From: Microcella alkaliphila
GTDB taxonomy: Bacteria > Actinomycetota > Actinomycetes > Actinomycetales > Microbacteriaceae
Assembly (NCBI RefSeq): GCF_004216855.1
Contig: NZ_SGXT01000015.1
Coordinates: forward strand, 62,001-126,000
Direction of reading: 5' to 3'
DNA length: 64,000 nt
A model generated the notes under the pieces. That model worked only from the letters and a program-made list of their open reading frames with translations, ran no database searches and was not told the origin of the DNA. Positions 43,264 to 51,540 of this stretch are shown here, piece by piece. How positions within the stretch are numbered: position 1 is the stretch's first letter; every line of letters begins with the position of its first letter. Position numbers and translations under genes: made by a program.

Positions 43264-44244
43264 GTGTCTGACCTCGCCACGCCCGCCATCGAATGGATGC
43301 GCGCCCGCGTTTCCACCGGCCAGCTTCCGACCGCGGTCATCGGCATCGCGACCGCCGACGGGGTCGTCGACGTTGCGGCGGCGGGCTCGGATTTGGCTGG
43401 TGACGCGCATCCCGATTCGCGGTACTGCCTGTATTCGGTGACGAAGCCGCTCAGCGGGCTTGCCGCGATGCGCGCCGTCGAGCGGGGGCTGCTGACGGTC
43501 GACCAGACGCTCGGCTCGCTCGTGCCGGGCGTGGCGACGCCCCAGGTCACGCTCGGACAGCTGCTCAGCCACACCTCCGGGCTCAGCGACGTCGTGCTCG
43601 GCAACCCGTCGTCGTTGCGCGAGGCGCTGATGCGCGCGGGCCTCGAGTTCGTGCCCGGCACCGCCCGCCGCTACAACAACATCGCGTGGGACGGCATCGC
43701 CGCGATGGTCGAGGCCGTCACCGACGAGCCCTTCACCGCGCAGATCGAGCGGCTCGCGCGCGACGCCGGCGCGACGACGCTGTCGTTCGACGACGAGGGC
43801 GCCCGGCCCGTGCACGATGCTGACGTGGTGCAGCACGACCACGAAAGCCTGATGACGCTGAAGCACCCAGCAGCCGGGGCGGTCGCGACCGTGCTCGACC
43901 TGCTCGCGATCGGTCAGTCGCTACTGCGTGGCGACGGCGCGGTGGTGCGGCCGGCCACGATCGAGGCGATGCGCCGACCGCGCACGCGCGGGCTCTACGT
44001 CATCGACCCCGACCCCATCAAGGTGCACGAAGACTTCGGCCTCGCGTTCACCCTGCCGAAGCGCCCGGGCCTCATCGACCACAGCTGGTACGGGCACGAG
44101 GGCTGGACGTCGACGCAGTTCTGGGTCTCGCCCGCCGCCGGCGTCGCTGTCGTGTTGCTGTCGAATCGCTTCTGGTCGTGGCGCCCCGATGTCGGGGTCG
44201 ACTTCGATCAGCTGCGCAACGTCGTCACGACCGCGTTCGGCTGA
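43264..44244 (+). CDS. Beta-lactamase-fold serine hydrolase
   Basis: The 326-residue protein belongs to the class C beta-lactamase/D-aminopeptidase-like family. The nucleophile-lysine pair is SVTK (58-61) and the Tyr-x-Asn motif is YNN (138-140); HEG near 280 occupies the third motif position. No signal peptide is visible, so it probably acts in the cytoplasm as an esterase or peptidase, not as a resistance enzyme. GTG 43264 follows GGAG closely. It overlaps the oppositely oriented membrane-protein gene by 20 bp at the 3-prime ends. Confidence 0.82.
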   Translation: MSDLATPAIEWMRARVSTGQLPTAVIGIATADGVVDVAAAGSDLAGDAHPDSRYCLYSVTKPLSGLAAMRAVERGLLTVDQTLGSLVPGVATPQVTLGQLLSHTSGLSDVVLGNPSSLREALMRAGLEFVPGTARRYNNIAWDGIAAMVEAVTDEPFTAQIERLARDAGATTLSFDDEGARPVHDADVVQHDHESLMTLKHPAAGAVATVLDLLAIGQSLLRGDGAVVRPATIEAMRRPRTRGLYVIDPDPIKVHEDFGLAFTLPKRPGLIDHSWYGHEGWTSTQFWVSPAAGVAVVLLSNRFWSWRPDVGVDFDQLRNVVTTAFG

Positions 44245-45088
44245 GCCCCATTCGGCGGCGCGCATCGACGACGCGGATGATGAGCGTCGAGGCCCACAGA
44301 ACGCTGACGGCGACGATCGCGAGAATCCAGAGCAGGGTGAGCCCAGCATCCGCCGTGCTGATGCCCACGCCAATCAGTGCGTACGTGACCGTGAGCGCGT
44401 AGACGATCGAGCCGCGCGACACCACGGCGAAGAGCACGGCGAGGCCAGCGGCCGCGGCGAGAACCAGCGCCTGCCAGGTGATGCCCCACTCGGTGTCGTA
44501 CGGGGCGCCCGCGCCCTGCACGACCGTGCCGATCTGCACGAAGAATGCCATCGACACCCAGCCGGAATACACGCCCATCGTGAGGTACAGCAGGCCGCGC
44601 TCGACGACGTTCCAGCTCGCGATCTCGTCGCGGGCGGCGACCACTCGCCGCCACGCGACGACGAACGCCACGAGGTAGACGACGAAGACGACGAGGCCGA
44701 GCGGGTTGTCTTGACCAAACGCGGCGGTCGCGAGCCACAGCGCGAAACCGGCGAACACGACGGCCAGCGGGGCGGCGAGGCGGTCGCGGATGCTCGTGGC
44801 CGGCCGAATCGTCGACGGACGCACCAGCGCGATCGCCCACGCGATGCTCGCCACAATGATGAGGCCCCAGATCGCGAACCACGGCCCCGGCGGGATCAGC
44901 GGCGAGAACTCCGCCCCGGACTCCATCATCTCGTCGGAGAGCACGTCGAACAGCAGCGACGACACCGGCTGCCCGAGGGCGAGGATGAGTACGACGTAGC
45001 GCCACGCTCGATGGCGGGTGAGCGCGGGGTCGGTGCGCGTCGGCGTTGAGGGCGGGGCGGCAGCGGTGGTGGTCGTCGGCGAGGCCAT
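44225..45088 (-). CDS. Multi-pass membrane protein, possibly TspO/MBR-related
   Basis: The 287-residue integral membrane protein has about seven hydrophobic segments after a Pro/Thr-rich cytoplasmic N-terminus. LIPPGPWFAIWGLIIVASIA (about 64-83) resembles the PPGxxF...W segment of TspO-type proteins, and YSGWVSMAFFVQIG follows. It is longer than true TspO (about 160), so the link is tentative. TACCCT lies 8 nt before ATG 45088, with no clear ribosome site. No function is assigned. Confidence 0.65.
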   Translation of the reverse strand: MASPTTTTAAAPPSTPTRTDPALTRHRAWRYVVLILALGQPVSSLLFDVLSDEMMESGAEFSPLIPPGPWFAIWGLIIVASIAWAIALVRPSTIRPATSIRDRLAAPLAVVFAGFALWLATAAFGQDNPLGLVVFVVYLVAFVVAWRRVVAARDEIASWNVVERGLLYLTMGVYSGWVSMAFFVQIGTVVQGAGAPYDTEWGITWQALVLAAAAGLAVLFAVVSRGSIVYALTVTYALIGVGISTADAGLTLLWILAIVAVSVLWASTLIIRVVDARRRMGLSRTRS

Positions 45089-45165
45089 AGCCCCCGAGGG
45101 TAGGGGGTGCGGGCTCGTCGCTCACCGAACTGCCAGCGTGCGGCGAGGGCACGAACAGCAGAGAC

Positions 45166-46053
45166 TCAGGCGTCGTCGGCCTCGACCGCGTCGGCGAGCC
45201 AGCGCACCGCCGCTGCGGCGCCGCGGTCGTCATCGGCGAGCGCCGAGATGTGCCCCTCGCCAGCTACCTCCCACAGTGTCGCGTTCGGCAGGGCGTCGAC
45301 GAGCCAGCGCGCATGCGCGATGGGCACGACGCGGTCGTTCACGCCGTGGGCGAGCAGCGTAGGGGCCGTGATGCGCGAGAGATCGACGCCCCAGGGCGTT
45401 ACGTAAGCGAGGTCGTCGTCGATGAGCCCGTCGAGCCCGCCGGCCACGCCGGCCGCCGCGACCGTGCCGAGCCAGCCCCACGCACCGGCGAGCGCCGCCC
45501 AGTCACGGCCGGTGAAGTCGATGCCGTCGTCGGCGGCGTCTTCGTGGGCGCGCTTGGCGTCGGCTCCGTCGAGCGCTGCGCCCAACGAAGCCGAGCCCAC
45601 CGGCCCCATGCCGTCGAACCAGCGCTCGCGGTCGAGACCGGCGTCACCGTCGGCGAGGGCGAGCGGTGCCAGCCCGCCACTGATCGCGACCGCCGCGACC
45701 CGGCCCGGCATGGACGCGGCGCAGGCGAGGGCGTGGGGGCCGCCGCCCGAGTGACCGAAGACGGCGAAGCGCTCAAGGCCGAGCGCGTCGGCCAGCTGCT
45801 CGACGTCGGAGGCGATCGACCCCACCGTGCGCCCCTCGTGCCGGCTCGACCCGCCGTAGCCGGGGCGGTCGAACGCCACCCAGCGAAGCCCCGCCTTCTT
45901 CGCCGCGCGCATCAGCGGCTCGGGCGGCGGCCCCGTGTTCGGTGTGCCGTGGTGCCAGATGATCGGGAACCTCGACGATCGCTTGCCGGATTCGTAGACG
46001 TGAAGCGTGCGCCCGTCGATAAGCGTGATGTCGCGCTCGCGCACCCGAGTCAC
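45166..46053 (-). CDS. Alpha/beta hydrolase
   Basis: The 295-residue alpha/beta hydrolase has the oxyanion segment HHGTPNTGPPPE (about 31), the nucleophile elbow GHSGGGPHAL with Ser near 97, the acid in LAHGVNDRVVP and the catalytic His in EVAGEGHISAL. The fold is typical of esterases, lipases and lactonases. The GTG start at 46053 overlaps the stop of the acyl-CoA dehydrogenase-like gene by 4 nt, so the two are one transcript. The substrate is unknown; a hydrolase coupled to an acyl-CoA oxidoreductase suggests degradation of an ester or lactone. Confidence 0.85.
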   Translation of the reverse strand: MTRVRERDITLIDGRTLHVYESGKRSSRFPIIWHHGTPNTGPPPEPLMRAAKKAGLRWVAFDRPGYGGSSRHEGRTVGSIASDVEQLADALGLERFAVFGHSGGGPHALACAASMPGRVAAVAISGGLAPLALADGDAGLDRERWFDGMGPVGSASLGAALDGADAKRAHEDAADDGIDFTGRDWAALAGAWGWLGTVAAAGVAGGLDGLIDDDLAYVTPWGVDLSRITAPTLLAHGVNDRVVPIAHARWLVDALPNATLWEVAGEGHISALADDDRGAAAAVRWLADAVEADDA

Positions 46054-47267
46054 GGCAGCGGACCCAGCAGGTCGGCGGCGACGGTTGCCTGCACGCTCTC
46101 GGGGTCGCTCGGGTGGTAGATGCCGGCGAGCACGTCGCGTTGCAGGCGGCTCAGCTCGGCCACGCTGCGGTAGCCCGCTCCCCCGACGGCGTGCATGCAC
46201 TGATCGACGACCTCGCGCGCGGTCTGCACGCAGCGCTGCTTCAGCCCCGTCAGCTCGCGGAACCACCGCAGCCCACGATCGACCCCGGCGTCGCGGTCGG
46301 CGGTGACCGCCTCGAGTTGGGGGGCGAGCGCGTCGAGGGCGATCGCCGCATCCGCGATGCGCCGGCGAATGTCGGGGTCGTGCGCGTACGGCGCCCCGCC
46401 GAGCTTCATGCTCGTGCGGGCCTGCGCCGACTCGACGGCGAGCTCGAGCGCGCGGTCGGCGATGCCCGCATAGACCGCGCCGATGAGGGTCAAGAAGTTG
46501 GCGAAGATCGCCAGCGTGTACTGGTCGCCGGGCGACCCCGCGGGCAGGATGCGCGCCACGCGCTCATCGCGGATGATCGCCTGATCGAGGTGCGTCGTGT
46601 GCGACTGGGTGGCGCGCATGCCGAGCGTGTCCCAGTCGGGGGTGACGGTGACGCCGGGGGGTGTCGCGGTCGCATCGCCCTGCGGGTCGTCGCGCAGGAT
46701 GAAGCCGTGCACGATCACCGGGTCGCCGCTCTCGCCGCGCGCCGGGTCGGGGTCGTGGCGGGCGAGGGTGCCGAGGCGAGTCCACGCGGGCGAGAGGGTG
46801 GTGAAAATCTTCGTGCCGGTGAGGGCCCAGCCGGGCCCTCCGTGCGCAGCGTCGACCCGCTCTGCCCGGGTCAGCGAGTCGCTCATTACCCGGTCGTTGC
46901 CGCGCTCGCTGATCGCGAAGGCGAACACCTCGCCGGCGGCCGCGTCATCGAGCACCCACGCGAGCGAGTCGTCGCCGGCGGCGGCGAGGTCGCGGGCGAC
47001 GCCCATCCAGACGAGGTGCATAGTCAGGCCGAGCGCCGTCGCGGGAGCGTGCGCGGCCAGCAGCCGCTGGTCGCGCATCGCCGCGGTCAGGCTGCGGGGC
47101 CTCAGGTAGCCGTGGGCGCGCAACTCGGCGAGGTCGTCCGTGAAGAATGCGTTGTCGCGGTCGTACTGCGGCGCCCTCTCGCGGATGCGCGCGAGCAGGC
47201 CCGCATCGCGGGTCGCGTCGAGCGCGCGGTCGCCGCCGCGAGCATCCGGGGCCTGGGTGCCAGCCAT
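46050..47267 (-). CDS. Acyl-CoA dehydrogenase family protein
   Basis: The 405-residue flavoprotein has the ACAD layout: an N-terminal helical domain, a central beta domain (FAFAISERGNDRVM; WALTGTKIFTTLSP) that binds FAD, and a C-terminal helical bundle (VVDQCMHAVGGAGYRSV). The catalytic-base region is not obvious, so it may be a monooxygenase-like or non-canonical member. ATG 47267 has TAGCGT 7 nt upstream and no Shine-Dalgarno sequence, predicting a leaderless mRNA. It is divergent from the DrrAB-like exporter across 242 bp. Confidence 0.82.
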   Translation of the reverse strand: MAGTQAPDARGGDRALDATRDAGLLARIRERAPQYDRDNAFFTDDLAELRAHGYLRPRSLTAAMRDQRLLAAHAPATALGLTMHLVWMGVARDLAAAGDDSLAWVLDDAAAGEVFAFAISERGNDRVMSDSLTRAERVDAAHGGPGWALTGTKIFTTLSPAWTRLGTLARHDPDPARGESGDPVIVHGFILRDDPQGDATATPPGVTVTPDWDTLGMRATQSHTTHLDQAIIRDERVARILPAGSPGDQYTLAIFANFLTLIGAVYAGIADRALELAVESAQARTSMKLGGAPYAHDPDIRRRIADAAIALDALAPQLEAVTADRDAGVDRGLRWFRELTGLKQRCVQTAREVVDQCMHAVGGAGYRSVAELSRLQRDVLAGIYHPSDPESVQATVAADLLGPLP

Positions 47268-47356
47268 GCCGGTAACGCTACCCGGCGCGCCTGGCGGCGC
47301 CCCGAGCATCCCGCGCGTCGCCCCCCCATCGGGGTGGGCGCGGTCGTGCGCGCGGC

Positions 47357-47411
47357 GAGTTGCGTGTTGTGGCTGTCTCATGCGCGGGGAGGCAACCACA
47401 ACGCGCATCTC
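47357..47411. repeat. Long inverted repeat between acyl-CoA dehydrogenase-like and ABC exporter genes
   Basis: A 16-nt arm at 47357-47372 pairs with 47396-47411 with one mismatch and one G-U pair around a 23-nt centre; the core is GTTGTGG/CCACAAC. It lies in the divergent promoter gap, about 100 bp from each start. Either a tandem or large palindromic repressor site or an RNA stem is possible. No regulator gene is adjacent. Confidence 0.5.
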
Positions 47412-47509
47412 CCTGGCCAAGCCGTGCGTCACCGCGTACGCACCGATGCCCGCCCGCTGTCAGCGAACGCATAACCGCGGCGTCGTACCTGAGGAGTACT
47501 GTCGCGCTC

Positions 47510-48493
47510 ATGGCATTCATCGAGGCCCGCGACCTCGTCAAGACCTACACTCCGAAGGGTGCCCCCGTCGTGCGCGCCCTCGACGGTCTTGACCTCGACG
47601 TCGCGCAGGGAACCGTCACCGCGTTGCTCGGCCCGAACGGCGCCGGCAAGACCACCACCGTCAAGGTGCTCACCACCCTCATCCGACCCGACAGCGGAAC
47701 CGCCGTGATCGACGGCGTCGACGTCATGCGCGACCCCGACCGCGTGCGCCGCATGATCGGCGCGAGCGGGCAGTACGCGGCCGTCGACGAGAACCTGACC
47801 GGCTTCGAGAACCTCATGATGGTCGGCAAGCTCTACCACCTGGGGTCGAAGGTGGCCAGGCAGCGAGCGACCGAGCTCATCGAGCTCTTCGACCTGGTCG
47901 ACGCCGCCAACCGACCGGTGAAGGGCTTCTCGGGCGGCATGCGGCGGCGCATCGACCTCGCCGGGGCCCTCGTCATCAACCCGCCCGTGCTGTTCCTCGA
48001 CGAGCCGACCACGGGCCTCGACCCGCGCAGCCGCCTCGCTCTGTGGGACATCATCGAATCCCTCGTCAGCGGCGGCACGACCGTGCTGCTCACCACCCAG
48101 TACCTCGAAGAGGCCGACCGCCTCGCCGACGCCATCTCGGTGATCGACAACGGCCGCGTCATCGCCAAGGGCACCGCCGACGAGCTCAAGGCGTCGGTCG
48201 GCGGTCAGCGCGTCGCCGTCACGCTCGTCACCGAATCGGATGCTCGCGCCCTCACCGACATCATGTCCCGTTTCGGATCGGGAGACCCCGTCGAAGGCGG
48301 AGGCGGTCGCACCTTCGTCGTACCCGTCGACAACGGCCCCGTCGCGCTGAGCGCGATCGTCGGGGCCGCCGCCGAGCAGGGCATCGCCCTGCACGACGCC
48401 GGAATGCGCCGCCCCACCCTGGACGACGTCTTCCTCCAACTCACCGGACACACGGCCGAGCAGGCCGACGAGGCAGAAGGAACCGCGGCATGA
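47510..48493 (+). CDS. ABC exporter ATP-binding protein, DrrA-like
   Basis: The 327-residue ATPase has Walker A GPNGAGKTTT (about 39), signature FSGGMRRRIDLAGAL (about 142) and Walker B VLFLDEPTTGLDPRSR. The C-terminal ~90 residues are the extra domain typical of daunorubicin-resistance (DrrA) ATPases. It powers export by the permease whose ATG overlaps its stop by 4 nt. TACTGT lies 7 nt before ATG 47510, predicting a leaderless mRNA; the GAGGAG further up is too distant to be a normal ribosome site. The cargo is unknown (drug or lipid). Confidence 0.92.
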   Translation: MAFIEARDLVKTYTPKGAPVVRALDGLDLDVAQGTVTALLGPNGAGKTTTVKVLTTLIRPDSGTAVIDGVDVMRDPDRVRRMIGASGQYAAVDENLTGFENLMMVGKLYHLGSKVARQRATELIELFDLVDAANRPVKGFSGGMRRRIDLAGALVINPPVLFLDEPTTGLDPRSRLALWDIIESLVSGGTTVLLTTQYLEEADRLADAISVIDNGRVIAKGTADELKASVGGQRVAVTLVTESDARALTDIMSRFGSGDPVEGGGGRTFVVPVDNGPVALSAIVGAAAEQGIALHDAGMRRPTLDDVFLQLTGHTAEQADEAEGTAA

Positions 48494-49320
48494 CGTCCGC
48501 GACCCTGCAACCCCTTGCCGGCAGCGCCATTTCGCGGTTCCTCTCCGACGGGTGGGTGACCACCTGGCGCAACCTGATGAAGATCATCCGGGTGCCCGAG
48601 ATCCTGCTGTTCAGCCTCATCCAGCCGATCATGTTCGTGCTGCTGTTCACCTACGTGTTCGGTGCCGCGATCGACATTCCGGGCGACGGCTACGAGTCGT
48701 TCCTCATGGCAGGCATCTTCGCGCAGACGGTGGTGTTCGGCTCGACCTACTCGGGCTCGGCGATGGCGCAAGACCTGAAAGACGGCATCATCGACCGGTT
48801 CCGCACCCTGCCGATGAGCGGGGCCGCCGTGCTGGTCGGCCGCACGAACGGCGACCTTGTCATCAACAGTCTGTCGATGCTCGTCATGATGGGCACCGGG
48901 TTCCTCGTCGGCTGGCGGGTTAACTCGTCGCCGCTCGAGTTCGTCGCCGGCGTCGCCCTGCTCTTGTTGTTCGCCTACGCGTTCTCGTGGGTCATGGCGT
49001 TCCTCGGCCTCGCGGTGCGCAGCCCCGAGATCATCAACAACGTGTCGTTCCTCGTGCTGTTTCCGCTGACGTTCATCTCGAACGCGTTCGTGCCCAGCGA
49101 GAACCTGCCGACGCCCCTGCGCGTCTTCGCCGAGTGGAACCCCGTCTCAGCGCTCGTGCAGTCTGCCCGCGAGCTGTTCGGCAACGTGCCGCCCGGCACG
49201 CCGCCCGGCGACGCGTGGACCGCGCAGAACCCGATAGCGACCGTCATCATCGGCATCGCCGTCATGCTGCTGATCTTCGTGCCGCTGTCGATCAAGCGCT
49301 TCCAGACCCTCAGCCGGTAG
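48490..49320 (+). CDS. ABC-2 type permease, DrrB-like
   Basis: The 276-residue membrane protein of the ABC-2 type has six predicted helices. A conserved DGIIDRFRTLPMSGAAVLVG (about 98-117) coupling segment and FPLTFISNAFVPSENLP near the C-terminus are characteristic of DrrB and related drug exporters. It starts at ATG 48490, overlapping the ATPase stop, and forms the exporter with it. It is followed by 205 bp without a gene, shared with the convergent sugar permease. Confidence 0.9.
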   Translation: MTSATLQPLAGSAISRFLSDGWVTTWRNLMKIIRVPEILLFSLIQPIMFVLLFTYVFGAAIDIPGDGYESFLMAGIFAQTVVFGSTYSGSAMAQDLKDGIIDRFRTLPMSGAAVLVGRTNGDLVINSLSMLVMMGTGFLVGWRVNSSPLEFVAGVALLLLFAYAFSWVMAFLGLAVRSPEIINNVSFLVLFPLTFISNAFVPSENLPTPLRVFAEWNPVSALVQSARELFGNVPPGTPPGDAWTAQNPIATVIIGIAVMLLIFVPLSIKRFQTLSR

Positions 49321-49488
49321 GGCAAAGCACCCCCGCTCGAAGGAGCCCCAGCGTGTGTCGCGTCACCCCGGTCCATCCCGCGACACGCCGACCAGCAAGA
49401 GCGAAACGCCGACAAACGATTGGCGCACCGGGCTGAGGCGACATCCTGCCTTCGCGACCGTGCTGTGCGAGGGCAGGCAGGCATCGCG

Positions 49489-49517
49489 GCGGGGCCGCGC
49501 CACGCGCGCGGCCCCGC
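49489..49517. terminator. Bidirectional terminator-like hairpin
   Basis: GCGGGGCCGCGC (49489-49500) and GCGCGGCCCCGC (49506-49517) are perfect 12-bp complements around a 5-nt loop. They lie between the convergent exporter permease (ends 49320) and sugar permease (ends 49526). The stem starts 9 bp past the latter's stop. There is no U-run. Confidence 0.75.
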
Positions 49518-49525
49518 ATCCTGCG

Positions 49526-50443
49526 TCACCCCTTCTCGGCCCCCGCCGTCGTGTTCATGATGCGGCGCTGGAAGATGAAGAACAGCACCACGACGGGGAT
49601 GCTCATCAGCACGGCCGCCGCCAACTGCAGCGGGAACTGGTTGCCCGCACCCAGCTGCCCCGACACGAGTTGCGCGACACCGACGGTCAGCGTGTTCAGC
49701 TCGGGGCTCTGCCGCGCCACGATGAAGTGGCCGAGCTCGTTCCACGAGCCCTGGAAGCTCAGGATGAAGATCGTCACGAGCGCGGGCGTCGCCATGGGCA
49801 AGACGACCGACCAGAAGCGCCGGAACGTGCCAGCACCGTCGATCTTCGCGGCCTCCTCAATCGATTCGGGGATCGAGTCGAAGAACTGCTTCATGATGAA
49901 CACGCCCGCGGCCGTCGATAGCAGCGGGATGATCATGCCGCCGTACGTGTCGTACAGCCCCAGCTCGCTGAGGATCAGGAAGCGCGGGATCAGCAGCACC
50001 ACGCCCGGCACCGACAGCACGGCGATGAACGCGGCGAAGATCACCGTGCGTCCGCGGAACCGCAGCCTCGACAGCGCGTATCCGGCCATCGAGTCGAACA
50101 GCACGCGGCCGATCGTCACGCACACGGCGACCAGCATCGAGTTGCCCGCCCACAGCGCGAAGGGCTCGCGCGTGAAGAGGCGCTCGTAGGCCGCGAAGGT
50201 GATGGTCTGTGGAATCAGGCCGAGCGCATCCTGCGTTGCCTCCGCATCCGTCTTCAGCGAGCCCGAGATCGAAATCAGGAACGGGTAGATGTAGATCAGC
50301 GCCAGGCCGATCAAGATCAGGTAGCCGAGCAGCATGCTGCTGCGGGCCTTCGCGCCGATGCGCTTGCGGCGCTTCGGCGGCTTCGCCGACACGGTGCGCG
50401 ACTGCTTCGGTGCGTTCGGCACCTCGGGCGCGGGGGCGCTCAT
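49526..50443 (-). CDS. Carbohydrate ABC transporter permease, MalG-type (CUT1)
   Basis: This 305-residue membrane protein has six helices and the EAA loop IPESIEEAAKIDGAGTFRRF (about 200), which binds the ATPase. The N-terminal lead is basic (PKQSRTVSAKPPKRRKRIG). ATG 50443 has a strong GAGGGAGGAG site and overlaps the partner permease stop by 4 nt. It forms the channel of a second CUT1 importer, also without its own ATPase gene. The locus includes a glycogen-debranching-type enzyme, suggesting an alpha-glucan or related oligosaccharide. Confidence 0.92.
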   Translation of the reverse strand: MSAPAPEVPNAPKQSRTVSAKPPKRRKRIGAKARSSMLLGYLILIGLALIYIYPFLISISGSLKTDAEATQDALGLIPQTITFAAYERLFTREPFALWAGNSMLVAVCVTIGRVLFDSMAGYALSRLRFRGRTVIFAAFIAVLSVPGVVLLIPRFLILSELGLYDTYGGMIIPLLSTAAGVFIMKQFFDSIPESIEEAAKIDGAGTFRRFWSVVLPMATPALVTIFILSFQGSWNELGHFIVARQSPELNTLTVGVAQLVSGQLGAGNQFPLQLAAAVLMSIPVVVLFFIFQRRIMNTTAGAEKG

Positions 50444-51540
50444 CGGACTCCTCCCTCGCTGAGGTTGCGTGCGGCGGCCCGCTGCGCGAAGCCTCGCTTC
50501 TTCGGTGAGCGCTCGCGGAGAATCCACCGTTGCAGGAGCGTCAGCACGATGATGAAGACGAACAGGATGAACGCGATCGCCGCTCCCTGCCCCCACCGGA
50601 ATTCGTTGAACGACGTCTCGTATGACAGGTACGCGGGCGTCAGGATGCTCGCCCCACCACCCAGCACGTAGATCTGGTCGAAGACCTGCCACGACCCGAT
50701 CAGCCCGAGCGTGAGCACGGTGAACAGCGTCGGTCGCAACATCGGCAGGGTGATGGAGAAAAACTTGCGCAGAGGCTTGGCACCGTCCATCAGGGCGGCC
50801 TCGTCGATCTCTGAGCCGATGTTCTGCAACGCTGCGAGGAACAAGAGCATGAAAGTGCCGGAGGTGGTGAAGATCGCCAGGATGATGAGCACGGTCATGG
50901 CGACCGACGGGCCGGCGAGCCATTCCCACCAGCTGATTCCGAGCATCCCGCCGTCGGCGAGCGCGGAGGGCGCCGCGTCGGCGCCGAACGCGCCGTAAAC
51001 GATGTGCAGCACGCCGCGGGAGTCGTTCAGCCAGTTCGGGCCCTGCACCCCGAAGGCGCGCAGCACCTGGTTCACGGCGCCGGTGCCGAGGAACAGGAAC
51101 TGGAAGACGATGACGATCGCGACCGAGCTGGTCACCGACGGGAAGTAGAAGGCGGTGCGGAAGAACCCGCGGCCACGCAGAACCGCCCGGTTGACCTGCA
51201 CGGCGAGGAAGAGTGACAGCGCGGTCTGCAGTGGCACGACGAGCAGCACGTAGTAGAGGTTGTTGCGCACGGCGCGGCCAAAGTTGCGCTGGGCGAGGCC
51301 GTCCTCGGTGGTGATGGCTGCGTAGTTGTCGGCTCCGACGAAGTTCACGCGCGGGTTCAGGGGCGACTGGAAACCGTTCCAGTCGCTGAGGCTCACCCAG
51401 AACGCGAGCGCGATCGGGATCAGGAGGAACACCGCGGCAATGACCACCGCGGGGGTGACGAAGAGGTAGCCCGCGCGGGCCTCGCCGCGGCGGATTCCTC
51501 CGCCGCGACGAGGGCGCGCGCTGGCGCGGGTGGTGGACAT
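50440..51540 (-). CDS. Sugar ABC transporter permease, MalF-type (CUT1)
   Basis: The 366-residue membrane protein is longer than most MalF-type permeases because of an extracellular insertion (about 165-220, including GVLHIVYGAFGADAAPSALA). The EAA loop is IGSEIDEAALMDGAKPLRKF. ATG 51540 shares one base with the stop of the binding-protein gene (TGATG), so translation is coupled. It pairs with the MalG-type permease that follows. Confidence 0.92.
   Translation of the reverse strand: MSTTRASARPRRGGGIRRGEARAGYLFVTPAVVIAAVFLLIPIALAFWVSLSDWNGFQSPLNPRVNFVGADNYAAITTEDGLAQRNFGRAVRNNLYYVLLVVPLQTALSLFLAVQVNRAVLRGRGFFRTAFYFPSVTSSVAIVIVFQFLFLGTGAVNQVLRAFGVQGPNWLNDSRGVLHIVYGAFGADAAPSALADGGMLGISWWEWLAGPSVAMTVLIILAIFTTSGTFMLLFLAALQNIGSEIDEAALMDGAKPLRKFFSITLPMLRPTLFTVLTLGLIGSWQVFDQIYVLGGGASILTPAYLSYETSFNEFRWGQGAAIAFILFVFIIVLTLLQRWILRERSPKKRGFAQRAAARNLSEGGVR

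Noticed and set aside
43264-44244. A beta-lactam resistance gene
   Set aside because: SxxK and YxN occur in many esterases and peptidases of this fold. There is no signal peptide and no resistance context.
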